64,000 nt of DNA, taken from positions 1 to 64,000 of the forward strand of contig JAGIAI010000035.1 of NCBI GenBank assembly GCA_017744935.1. Reading direction: 5' to 3'. The notes under the pieces were generated by a model. It made no database searches. It worked only from the letters and a program-made list of their open reading frames with translations, and was not told the origin of the DNA. The DNA is from Variovorax sp. (GTDB lineage: Bacteria; Pseudomonadota; Gammaproteobacteria; Burkholderiales; Burkholderiaceae_C). A program made the translations under genes and the position numbers. Of this stretch, positions 1-8,720 are shown piece after piece. The number at the start of each line of letters is the position of its first letter. The stretch's first letter is position 1.

Positions 1-701
1 GCTTCGCGCTCTTCAAGATGAAGATCGGCTACGGAACCATGGCCGACGACATCGCGATGGTGCACGCGGTGCGCGACACGGTCGGCGCCGACGCCTATCT
101 CACCATCGATGCCAACGGCTTCTGGAACTACGAGAAGGCGCTGCACATCATCCGAAAGCTCGACCCGTGCGGGTTGGACCTGATCGAGCAGCCGCTGCCG
201 CACTGGGACATCGAAGGCATGGCCCGCCTGCGCGGCCAGGTGAAGACGCCGATCTACGCCGACGAATCCGCGCAGGAGCTGCATCACCTCAAGGAAATCG
301 TGGACCGCCGCGCGGCCGACGGTCTCTTCCTCAAGTTGCAGAAGGCCGGCGGCCTCGTGAAGTCGCAGCGCTGGCTCACGATGGCGCGGCTCGCGGGCCT
401 TCCGGTTCATTGCGGCTGCATGATCGGCTCGGGCCTGGAGCACAGCCCTTCCGCGCACCTCTGGACCAGCAACGAGTGGGCGACGCAGGGCCTCAATGAA
501 TCGATTGGACCGCTGATGATCCACGGCACGATGGAGAGCAAGAACATCGAGCCCGGCACCGACATCGCGCTGAACATCCCGCGCTTCGAGGGTGGACTGT
601 GCTACCCGAACGAAGGACCGGGCTTCGGCGTCGAGCTCAACGAGGCCTTCCTCGTTTCGCACGCCACGCCCGAAAAGCTGTCGCGCACGATCGCGCTCTG
701 A
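1..701 (+). CDS. Mandelate racemase / muconate lactonizing enzyme family protein (5' partial)
   Basis: C-terminal part of an enolase-superfamily enzyme; the reading frame is open to the first base, so the true start lies before the window. Visible residues fit the MR/MLE barrel: a K-x-K pair (FKMKIG, around base 15), then three acidic metal ligands in order in TIDANG, LIEQPL and YADES, then the second lysine region FLKLQKAGG. Such enzymes abstract a proton alpha to a carboxylate in acid-sugar dehydration, racemisation or cycloisomerisation. The substrate cannot be read from this fragment. The next gene starts 3 bases after the stop, so they are probably co-transcribed. Confidence 0.85.
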   Translation, partial: FALFKMKIGYGTMADDIAMVHAVRDTVGADAYLTIDANGFWNYEKALHIIRKLDPCGLDLIEQPLPHWDIEGMARLRGQVKTPIYADESAQELHHLKEIVDRRAADGLFLKLQKAGGLVKSQRWLTMARLAGLPVHCGCMIGSGLEHSPSAHLWTSNEWATQGLNESIGPLMIHGTMESKNIEPGTDIALNIPRFEGGLCYPNEGPGFGVELNEAFLVSHATPEKLSRTIAL

Positions 702-704
702 GAG

Positions 705-1883
705 ATGACAGCCGCTGCACGCAAGGGGCCGCTCGCCCATCTGACGGTCGTCGAGTTCGCGGGGCTTGGACCCGCGCCTTTCGCGGGGATGATGCTGGCG
801 GACCAGGGTGCGCGTGTGATCCGGATCGATCGTCCCCCCTCGAAATCGGGTGGCGACGGCATGGCTGCGCTGACCGCACGCCGCAGCGATGTGCTCTCGC
901 GCGGGCGCGAATCGATCGCCCTCGACCTCAAGCAGGAGGCCGGCCGTGAAGTCGCCTTGCGCCTCATCGAACAGGCCGACGTGCTGATCGAAGGCTTCCG
1001 CCCCGGCGTGATGGAGTCGCTGGGCCTCGGCCCGGACGAATGCCTGCGCCGCCGGCCCGCGCTGGTCTACGGGCGCGTGACTGGCTGGGGACAGGATGGG
1101 CCTCTCGCGCAAGCAGCGGGCCACGACATCAACTACGTCGCGCTGTCCGGCGCGCTGCACTCGACTGCGCGGCAAGGTCAGCCACCCACGCTCACGCCCG
1201 GACTCACCGGCGACTTCGGTGGCGGCGGCATGCTGCTCGCTTTCGGCGTGCTCGCGGCAGTGGCGCATGCCCGGCAAACCGGCGAGGGCCAGGTGGTCGA
1301 TGCGGCGATCTGCGACGGTTCGGCGCTCCTCGCATCATTGGTCTACGGCTGGCGTTCGGCGGGCCTGTGGAATGCAGAGGCCGGCACCAACAACGGTGAC
1401 GGCGGCGCGCACTTCTACGACACCTACGCCTGCGCCGACGGCAAGTACGTCAGCGTCGGCGCGATGGAACCGCAGTTCTATGCGCTGCTGCGCGAGAAGT
1501 GCGGCCTTCAGGAGCCGGCCTTCGACGCCCAGTGGGACGCCGCGAAGTGGCCGCAGCTCAAGGAGCGGCTCGCGCAGGTGTTTCGCGGCAGGACGCGCGC
1601 CGAATGGTGCGCGCTGCTCGAAGGCAGCGACGCGTGCTTTGCGCCGGTGCTCGATCTGGATGAAGCGCCCACCCACCCGCACAACCTTGCGCGACACACC
1701 TTCGCGCAGGTCGACGGCATCATCCAGCCCGCGCCCGCGCCGCGCTTCAGTCGCACGCCTGCGGCGGATTGCCAGCCCGTGCGGCCTGTGGCGGCCGACA
1801 GCCGGAGCCTCCTCGCCGAACTGGGCTATGCGTCCCCCGAGATCGATGAGTTGCTCGCAGGCGCGGTTCGACAGGCGGCCTAG
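705..1883 (+). CDS. Alpha-methylacyl-CoA racemase-like CaiB/BaiF family protein
   Basis: A 392-residue family III CoA-transferase fold protein. It carries the racemase-type motif GHDINY (H140, D141) and, thirty residues later, GDFGGG (D170). This matches the spacing of the catalytic His/Asp pair of characterised alpha-methylacyl-CoA racemases, so racemisation of a 2-methylacyl-CoA is more likely than CoA transfer. It follows the enolase-superfamily gene by 3 bases. Its TAG stop shares the palindrome CTAG with the stop of the convergent autotransporter gene. The substrate is unknown; a true CoA transferase is the alternative. Confidence 0.85.
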   Translation: MTAAARKGPLAHLTVVEFAGLGPAPFAGMMLADQGARVIRIDRPPSKSGGDGMAALTARRSDVLSRGRESIALDLKQEAGREVALRLIEQADVLIEGFRPGVMESLGLGPDECLRRRPALVYGRVTGWGQDGPLAQAAGHDINYVALSGALHSTARQGQPPTLTPGLTGDFGGGGMLLAFGVLAAVAHARQTGEGQVVDAAICDGSALLASLVYGWRSAGLWNAEAGTNNGDGGAHFYDTYACADGKYVSVGAMEPQFYALLREKCGLQEPAFDAQWDAAKWPQLKERLAQVFRGRTRAEWCALLEGSDACFAPVLDLDEAPTHPHNLARHTFAQVDGIIQPAPAPRFSRTPAADCQPVRPVAADSRSLLAELGYASPEIDELLAGAVRQAA

Positions 1884-2874
1884 TTGCCGCCGAAGGTGTA
1901 GCGAAGGCCGCCGCTGAACGCCCAGTTGCGCCAGCCCGCCGTGCCGCTGTTCGTCTGCCAGGTCACATCGGCATACAGCGAGAGCTGCCGGTTGACCATG
2001 CCGCTGACGCCACCGCCAACCTGCCAGGAGTTGCCGAAGCTTCCGAGCTGGAAGGTGGTACCGCCGACGTAGATGGACCCCGGGTTGCTCGCGCCGTAGA
2101 GGTAGTTCACCCTTAGGTAGGGCGTGAACCGCGTGCCGTTGCCCGTTTCCATCGGACGGGTAAGCCGCGCGCCGACCCGCCAGATGCTCTGGCTCTGGTT
2201 GCCCATGCGGGTCCGGATGTCGTCGTCGTCGTAGAAATCGTCGAAGCGCGCCTGCTGCCAGACGTACTGCAGCTGCGGCTCGATCTCGAAGCCGGTCGAT
2301 CCGATCGCGAAGGGGTAGCCCACCTCGACGGAAGCCGCCAGCGACCGGCCATCGAAGCTCGCGACTTCGCCGCCGAAGTACGCGGCCGTCTTCGAGGTCG
2401 AACTGAAGGTGCCGCCGGAGAGGATGAAGTCCGCATACCAGCCCTGGCGGTCGAGATAGGTGGCGATGGCCGCAAGGCTGCGCGTGTCGGTGTCGGTCTG
2501 GCTGCTGCCGTCGATCGGCGAGGTCGGCGTGAGTTGCGAGCGTCCGAGGCTGAGCGCACCGCCGAGGCGCCACGTGCCGGCATCGTCCCGGCGCAGGATC
2601 CTGCTGCCGCCGACCTGCAACGCGGCGTAGTCCTGCTTGGCCCCGAAGCCGAACGCGCTGAAGCCCAGGTCGGTGCGGTAGTCGTACGAGCTGCCATATA
2701 CCCGCGCGAATCCTTCTCGATCGTTGGTCGATCCCAGGCGTTCGGTGTCGCGGACATCGCCGAGGCGACGGTGCAGGCTGTCGATGTCCTGCAGGCCGGC
2801 GTTGAGCATCGCGCCCGGCAAGGTGAGATACGACGGCACCTGCGGCGCGACCAGCGGGCGGCTGTTGTCGCTCG

Positions 2875-3052
2875 TGTCCGGCTTGGGCGACGGTGCCGGC
2901 GGAATCACGTTCGGCGCTGGAGGTGGCGCCGGTGGAGGGGGCGGCGGGGGTGGCGGTGGCCCCGGTGGGGGTGGCGGCCCGGGCGGAGGCGGTGGGGACG
3001 GTGGGGGCGGTGGCGGCGGAGGCGGCGGTGGCGGAGGCGGCGGCACTACCTC
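2875..3052 (-). repeat. Proline-rich linker of the autotransporter (GGC/GGT-rich on the plus strand)
   Basis: Runs of proline codons interrupted by single Gly, Ser and Ala link the passenger to the beta-barrel. On the plus strand this is an almost pure G/C stretch with many GGGGG and GGCGG runs, prone to slippage and with G-quadruplex potential. It lies about 130 bases downstream (in the direction of translation) of the frameshift, so slippage here does not itself explain the broken frame. Confidence 0.75.
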
Positions 3053-4022
3053 CGCGATAGGCCGCGTCAGTCGGTAGTCCCAGTAGCTGTCGGCGTTGCC
3101 GACCAGGTTCTGAGTGACCGATGCCGCACCGTTGGCCGAGCCGGGCCCGAACGCGTACAGGCGGTACTGGTACGCGTGCCGCCGGTCACGTAGCCGTGCT
3201 CGAGCGTGAAGGTCTGCGCCGTCGCGGTGCCGGCCACCTGGATGATCGAGACGCCAGTGTCAGGCAGCACGACATCCTGGCCGACTTGCTGTCCGTCGAG
3301 CAGCACCCTCGTGGTCGAGACCTGCGTCCGGTTCGCGGCCGCCGCGATCGCGGCCTGGATCGCCTGGAGCGAATCGATGCGCGTCACCACGTTGACGAAG
3401 GTGTGCCCGCTCGCATTGCCACCCACCAGCAGGCGATCCGTCACCTGCTTGTTGAGCGGTCCGAGGAAGTCATCGTCAAGCAGGGTGCCGAGAAACAAGG
3501 TCGAGACCCCGGTGCCCACGTAGTTGCCGCTGACGCGGAAAGTGTTGCCCCACGGCGCGCCGCCGCTCAACGCGATCACCTGCGAATTGGTCATCGATCC
3601 GTTGAGCAACACCGTGGACGGCTGCGTGGCGCCCGGATAGGCCAGGCCGGCACCGATGAACACGGCTCCGTTGTTCGTGAAATTCCCGCTCAGCACGCTG
3701 TCATAGGCGGCGAGCGCGGCACCCGGGTTCACCGTGATCGTGTCGGCCACCAGCCTCGCGCCGGGCGAGCCCGGCTCGCCGATGGCGAGCAGGCCGTTGC
3801 TCACGGTGCTGGCCTTCGCCTCGGTCCGGCCGAGCAGCGTCCAGCGGTTGCCAGTCATGTCGAGCGCGCCGAAGCTCAGGAAATCGTTCTTCGCGGTGCC
3901 CTCCCCCTGGAACACCACGCGGCTGGTGTTCCCGCCGTAGGCTGGCCCGTTGAGCAATGCGCCCGTCTGCATGGTCAGCTTGCCGTTGCCGGTCTCGAAC
4001 TGGACCGAATAGGTGCTGCCGC

Positions 4023-4467
4023 TGATCGTGCCGGCGGTCGTGATGTCGGCGCTGCCATTGCGCGTGTGCACGCCGATCGTCCCGCCGCTGATCGACGCAC
4101 CCGCGTTGTTGACCAGCGTGCCGCCCGCGCCGAAGTCCACGCCGACCCCTGTCGATGCCGTCACCGTGCCGCTGTTGGTCATCGACTCGGCACCGTTGAC
4201 GAACTGCACGCCGTAACTGGTGCCGCCGACGTGCGCGCCCGCGTTGTTCACGAAGCTTGTGTTGCCGCCTTCGAGCCGCACGCCCGCACCGTTGGTGGCC
4301 GTGATCGTGCCGCTGTTGGTGGCGCTCTCGCTGGCGTTGAGCAAGTAGATCCCGTAGGTGCCCCCGGTGATGGTGCCGCCCACATCGTTGTTCACCGTGC
4401 CGCCGGCCCGGAACATCACGCCGGGCCCCGTGGTCGCGATGATCGAGCCGGTGTTGGTCAGCGACCC
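4023..4467 (-). repeat. About 45-residue tandem repeats in the autotransporter passenger
   Basis: Three full repeats and a partial fourth. Each unit begins near TNSGT (or TNTGS, ITTAGT), passes through a GxGV turn and a VNNAGA-type segment, and ends near GGTxxGV. The period is about 45 residues. This pattern is typical of right-handed beta-helix passengers. The units are diverged, so they read as protein repeats more than as recent DNA duplications. Confidence 0.65.
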
Positions 4468-4935
4468 GGAGGAATTGACCATCGTGACCCCGCCGCCGTT
4501 GCCCTCGATGACACCGGAGTTGGTCACCTGGTTTCCGTTCTGCAGGTGCACGGTGAAGTTGTTCGGGTCGCTGCTCGCGAGAAACCCCAGGTTGAAGACC
4601 TGGAAGGTCTTGTTCTGCCCGTAAAGCGCCTGCCCACCCGAGACGCTCACTGTGACGCCCGACGGCACCGTGATCGCATTGCCGGTGCCCGTACCGGGCA
4701 GGCTGTCGAGATTGACGGTGACCCCGCCGCTCTGGATGACCGCGTCGCCCCACGCATTGAACGAACACGCCACCATGGCCGCCGCGACGGCGACCGCGCG
4801 CCTCTCTCCAACCCTTCCGACCCGAACCGATTCCTTCATGCAAATTCCCTCATGCAAGACCTGTTCATGTCGCGCCGATCTCGCGGCGCCCGACCCCGAC
4901 GCAGCTTAGCTGCCCTTTCGTGATGGCACCACCTC

Positions 4936-4964
4936 TTGTGAGACTTCCGGCGATGCGATAGGGT
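4936..4964 (+). promoter_or_regulatory. Candidate sigma-70 promoter for serC-serA
   Basis: TTGTGA, a 17-base spacer and TAGGGT lie 29 bases before the serC start, between divergent genes. Both hexamers deviate from consensus, so this is only a candidate. Confidence 0.3.
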
Positions 4965-4993
4965 GCTCGCCCGCACCTTGTGGAGATTTCACG

Positions 4994-6076
4994 ATGACCC
5001 GTGTCTTCAACTTCAGCGCCGGCCCCGCCACGCTGCCCGAATCGGTGTTGCGGCAGGCCGCCGCCGAGATGCTCGACTGGCGCGGCAGCGGCATGTCGGT
5101 GATGGAGATGAGCCATCGCGGCAAGGAATTCATCTCCATCCATGCCGAAGCCGAGCGCCGTCTGCGCGAGCTGCTCGCGGTGCCGAAGAACTACAAGGTG
5201 CTCTTCCTGCAGGGCGGCGCGATTGCTGAGAACGCGATCGTGCCGATGAACATGCTGCGCGGCCGCGAGAGCGCCGACTACATCGACACCGGCGAGTGGT
5301 CGAAGAAGTCGATCAAGGAAACGAAGAAGTACTGCAAGGTCAACGTGGCCGCCAGCAGCGAAAAGGACGACTACACCCGCGTGCCGAGACAGGAGACGTG
5401 GAAGCTCGACCCCAAGGCCGCCTACGTGCACATCTGCTCCAACGAAACCATCGGTGGCGTCGAATATCACTGGACGCCTGACACCGGCGACGTGCCGCTG
5501 GTGGCCGACATGTCGAGCAACTTCATGTCCAAGCCGGTCGACGTGAGCCGCTATGGGCTCATCTACGGCGGCGCGCAGAAGAACATCGGACCGGCGGGCG
5601 TGACCGTCGTGATCGTGCGCGACGACCTGATCGGGCAGGCGCTGCCGATCACGCCTTCGGCCTTCGACTACAAGATCCAGGCCGACAACGATTCGATGTT
5701 CAACACCCCGCCCACCTATGCGATCTACATCGCGGGGCTGGTGTTCGAATGGATCGAGCAGCAGGGCGGCCTCGCAGCGATCGAGGCGAACAACCGGCGC
5801 AAGGCCGCGGTGCTCTACGACCACCTCGAAAGCACCTCGTTCTTCTACAACCCGGTGGCGCGCGAAGACCGCTCGCTGATGAACGTGCCCTTCAAGCTGC
5901 GCGACGAATCGCTCGACGACGCGTTCCTCAAGGGGGCAGATGCGCGCGGCATGCTGCAGCTCAAGGGACATCGCTCGGTCGGCGGCATGCGCGCGTCGAT
6001 CTACAACGCGATGCCCATCGAAGGCGTGAAGGCGCTGGTGGCCTACATGAAGGAGTTCGAGGCGAGCCATGGCTGA
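4994..6076 (+). CDS. serC: Phosphoserine aminotransferase
   Basis: Class V PLP aminotransferase that makes 3-phosphoserine from 3-phosphohydroxypyruvate and glutamate, and also acts in PLP biosynthesis in many bacteria. It has 360 residues, the usual size. The N-terminus FNFSAGPATLP is diagnostic, and the PLP-binding lysine is K196 in YGGAQKNIGPAG. The start ATG follows GGAG in TGGAGATTTCACG. It overlaps the following serA-type gene by 8 bases, so serine synthesis steps one and two are coupled. Confidence 0.97.
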   Translation: MTRVFNFSAGPATLPESVLRQAAAEMLDWRGSGMSVMEMSHRGKEFISIHAEAERRLRELLAVPKNYKVLFLQGGAIAENAIVPMNMLRGRESADYIDTGEWSKKSIKETKKYCKVNVAASSEKDDYTRVPRQETWKLDPKAAYVHICSNETIGGVEYHWTPDTGDVPLVADMSSNFMSKPVDVSRYGLIYGGAQKNIGPAGVTVVIVRDDLIGQALPITPSAFDYKIQADNDSMFNTPPTYAIYIAGLVFEWIEQQGGLAAIEANNRRKAAVLYDHLESTSFFYNPVAREDRSLMNVPFKLRDESLDDAFLKGADARGMLQLKGHRSVGGMRASIYNAMPIEGVKALVAYMKEFEASHG

Positions 6077-7256
6077 GCGCCTCAAGATCCTGGTGCTCAA
6101 CCAGATCTCCTCCAAGGGGCTGGACCGCCTGCCGGCCGAGCACTACGTCACCAGCACCGACGTCGCCCTTCCCGACGCAGTGCTGGTGCGCTCGGCAGAC
6201 ATGCACAGGATGGAGATCCCCTCCAGCGTGCGCGCCATCGCCCGTGCGGGTGCCGGCACCAACAACATCCCGGTCGAGGCGATGAGCGCACGCGGCGTGC
6301 CGGTCTTCAATGCGCCGGGCGCCAACGCGAACGCCGTCAAGGAACTCGTGCTCGCCGGCATGCTGATGGCCGCGCGCCAGCTCTCGGGCGCACTGCGCTT
6401 CGTCGACGAACTCGACACAGCGCGGACCGATCTCGAAAAGACGGTGGAAAGCGGCAAGAGTGCCTTCGCCGGCTTCGAACTCGCGGGCCAGACGCTAGGT
6501 GTGGTCGGGCTCGGCAAGGTCGGCTGCCTCGTCGCCGACGCAGCGATCAAGCTCGGCATGAACGTGCTCGGCTATGACCCCGAGATCACCGTCGATGCGG
6601 CATGGAGCCTGCCCTCGCAGGTGAAGAAGGCCGGCAGCGTGACCGAGGTGCTGCGCAGCGCACATTTCGTGACGCTGCACGTGCCGCTGATGCAGGCCAC
6701 GCGCAACCTCGTCAACGTCGACAACATCGGCATGATGCGCGCCGGCACCGTGCTGCTGAACTTCTCGCGCGACGGTGTGGTGGACAATCCGGCGGTGCTG
6801 GCATCGCTCTCGGCCGGGCACCTCGGGCACTACGTATGCGACTTTCCGAGCGCACTGCTGCATCGGCATGCACGGGTGATCTGCCTGCCGCACCTCGGCG
6901 CATGCACGCGCGAGGCCGAGGAGAACTGTGCAGTGATGGTGGCCGACCAGCTCAGCGACTTCCTCGAGAACGGCAACATCGCGAACGCGGTGAACTTCCC
7001 CGGCGTGACGATGGCGCGCGAGTCGGCCTACCGGGTCGCGATCGCGAATGCCAACGTGCCCAACATGCTGGGGCAGATCTCCACCGCGATGGCGCAGGCC
7101 GGGCTCAACATCCACAACATGGTCAACAAGTCGCGCGGGGACATGGCCTATACGCTGGTCGATGTCGACAGCGCGGTGAGCGGTGCGGTGCTCGATGACA
7201 TCGGCGCGATCGAAGGCGTGCTGTCGGTGCGGTATCTGCCGCACATGAGCGGCTGA
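6069..7256 (+). CDS. serA: D-3-phosphoglycerate dehydrogenase (ACT-domain type)
   Basis: NAD-dependent enzyme for the first committed step of serine synthesis. It has 395 residues, with a Rossmann motif GLGKVG at 147-152, a catalytic Arg in NFSRDGVVD, and a catalytic His in PHLGACT. A C-terminal ACT domain of about 75 residues starts near ESAYRV and would be expected to sense serine. The start overlaps the end of serC by 8 bases. The convergent ROK regulator gene ends only 4 bases after this stop. Confidence 0.93.
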   Translation: MAERLKILVLNQISSKGLDRLPAEHYVTSTDVALPDAVLVRSADMHRMEIPSSVRAIARAGAGTNNIPVEAMSARGVPVFNAPGANANAVKELVLAGMLMAARQLSGALRFVDELDTARTDLEKTVESGKSAFAGFELAGQTLGVVGLGKVGCLVADAAIKLGMNVLGYDPEITVDAAWSLPSQVKKAGSVTEVLRSAHFVTLHVPLMQATRNLVNVDNIGMMRAGTVLLNFSRDGVVDNPAVLASLSAGHLGHYVCDFPSALLHRHARVICLPHLGACTREAEENCAVMVADQLSDFLENGNIANAVNFPGVTMARESAYRVAIANANVPNMLGQISTAMAQAGLNIHNMVNKSRGDMAYTLVDVDSAVSGAVLDDIGAIEGVLSVRYLPHMSG

Positions 7257-7260
7257 ACCA

Positions 7261-8574
7261 TTAGCTCGGCACGTATTGCGAGTGCAGTGCAGGCTGGTGC
7301 GGATTGAGCATCGCATGCAGGGCGTATGCCGCGCCTCCAACGGCGGTCGCAAGGTCGGAGTAGCGCGCCGTCTTCACGACGGGCGCCGTGAGGCCGGCCC
7401 TTTCCGCATAACGTGAAAGCACCTCGGTCGCTGCATCGAGAAGCGTGTCTCCGCCGAGAGTCACCGTCTCGCCGCCCAGCACGATCACCTGCGGATTGAA
7501 GGTGGTCCACGCGTTCTGTAGAAGCACACCCAGATACGTGCCGGCTTTCGCGAATGCCGCACGGGTCGCCGGATCGCGGCTGCTCATGCGCGCACGCAGC
7601 GCGCGCCGGTCGATCACATCGTCCTGAAAGCAGCCTGCGGCGGCTGCGATGGCCTTGAGGCCGATATACGCCTCTGCACAACCGAGGCGACCGCACGAGC
7701 AGGGTTGCCCTTCGATCACGAGCGTCGTATGACCGATCTCGCCCGCCGAGCCACTGGCGCCGGTGAACAGCGCGTGATTGAGGATGATCCCCGAGCCGAC
7801 GCCGACGCCGCAGCTCACGTAGACCAGGGGATCGTCGACCGGCCTTTCGCAGAATTCGGTCTCGCCGACTGCCGCCAGGTCGGCTTCGTTGTGATAGTAG
7901 ACAGGCACGTCCGCCAGGCCGGCCTGCGCGAGTTCGGCACCCAGCCGGCGGCCGATCTCGACATGGCGCCAGCCGATGTTGGGCGCGAATTCGAGCATGC
8001 CCGAACGCTTGTCGACCGGGCCATGCAACCCGACGCCGATGCCCAGCAGACGCGAGCCGCCGCGCGCCATCTTTGCGGAAAGCGCGGTCGCCATCTCGAC
8101 GAGCTGATGGCAGGCCTCGTCCGGGTCCTTCGACCGAAGCGCGGCCTGGCTTGCTTCGAGGATCTCGCCGTGGATCGAAGTCGCGACGACCTGAACTGAA
8201 TCCGGGCTGAGATCGACGCCGAGCAGGACCATGTCCTTGCCTGCGAGCTTCAGCGGCGTGGGCCGGCGCCCCACGGTGCCGGTGACGAACGCATCCGACT
8301 CGACCAGCCAACCTTCGTCGATGAGCTCCTTGATGAGCAGGCTCACGGTCGATCGCGTCAAGCCGCTGCGCTCGGACAGCCCCGCGCGCGAGATGCCGGC
8401 GTGCTCGCGAAGCAGCCGAAGCAGCGCAATGCGATTGATGCTCTTGACGAGCGCCTGATCCCCCTTCACTGGTGCTGGCGCGGGAGAAGGAACCTCTTCC
8501 TTCGGCACGCCCTTGCGCCTTATGACTGGTGGTCGAATCAATGCTCTTTCGTTTCGATTTTTCACATGGGACAT
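7261..8574 (-). CDS. ROK family (NagC/XylR-type) transcriptional repressor
   Basis: Sugar-responsive repressor of 437 residues. It has a basic, proline-rich N-terminal extension, then a winged helix-turn-helix (about 45-92, SRAGLSERSGLTRSTVSLLIKE), then a ROK sugar-kinase fold. The structural zinc site is intact: GEIGH (H282) and CSCGRLGC (C292, C294, C299). ATG 8574 is chosen over an upstream open extension because AAGGA sits 5 bases before it. It is divergent from the sugar ABC operon across 146 bases that contain a palindrome, the likely operator. Induction by a sugar or phosphosugar is inferred. Confidence 0.9.
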   Translation of the reverse strand: MSHVKNRNERALIRPPVIRRKGVPKEEVPSPAPAPVKGDQALVKSINRIALLRLLREHAGISRAGLSERSGLTRSTVSLLIKELIDEGWLVESDAFVTGTVGRRPTPLKLAGKDMVLLGVDLSPDSVQVVATSIHGEILEASQAALRSKDPDEACHQLVEMATALSAKMARGGSRLLGIGVGLHGPVDKRSGMLEFAPNIGWRHVEIGRRLGAELAQAGLADVPVYYHNEADLAAVGETEFCERPVDDPLVYVSCGVGVGSGIILNHALFTGASGSAGEIGHTTLVIEGQPCSCGRLGCAEAYIGLKAIAAAAGCFQDDVIDRRALRARMSSRDPATRAAFAKAGTYLGVLLQNAWTTFNPQVIVLGGETVTLGGDTLLDAATEVLSRYAERAGLTAPVVKTARYSDLATAVGGAAYALHAMLNPHQPALHSQYVPS

Positions 8575-8687
8575 GGCGTTCCTTGGCCGTCGTTGGCTCG
8601 GCGGACACAGGCGCAAGCGTAGCGCCAAAGGGGGAATCTAGCATCGTCAGCGTATTCCCTAGTGACCTTGCCGCGGCCCGATGGCAC

Positions 8688-8710
8688 ATTTGTTCGTCCA
8701 TCAAACAAAT
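8688..8710. promoter_or_regulatory. Candidate operator: ATTTGTT-N9-AACAAAT palindrome
   Basis: A perfect inverted repeat with 7-base arms and a 9-base centre, immediately before the AGGAGA ribosome site of the sugar-binding protein gene and opposite the ROK regulator. AT-rich palindromes of this sort are typical ROK binding sites. Its position would block transcription or translation start of the import operon. Confidence 0.55.
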
Positions 8711-8720
8711 AGGAGACACA

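Larger units (their letters stand above)
1880..4839 (-). pseudogene. Autotransporter adhesin, split by a single-base frameshift near 3178
   Basis: Type V secreted surface protein read in two frames. The upstream frame begins at ATG 4839 (Shine-Dalgarno GAGGGA, 4847-4852) with a signal peptide ending at about NAWG, then a passenger with tandem repeats rich in TNSGT and VNNAG. That frame runs into an unrelated tail after about base 3180 and stops at 3067. The next frame continues the natural protein (YQYRLYAFG, then SYWDYRLTRP), followed by a proline linker and a roughly 270-residue beta-barrel ending in RYTFGGN. Restoring one G in the GGCACGCGTAC context rejoins the frames. This is either a real phase-variation or inactivating event or a sequencing error. 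The barrel ends three residues after the usual terminal aromatic residue. Confidence 0.8.

Noticed and set aside
2929..3052. Repetitive GGC/GGT stretch considered as a CRISPR or simple-sequence locus
   Set aside because: It codes for the proline linker of the autotransporter on the minus strand; no spacer-repeat structure.
4865..6115. Minus-strand frame of 416 codons opposite serC
   Set aside because: Composition (His, Arg, Ala) typical of an antisense shadow; serC is certain.
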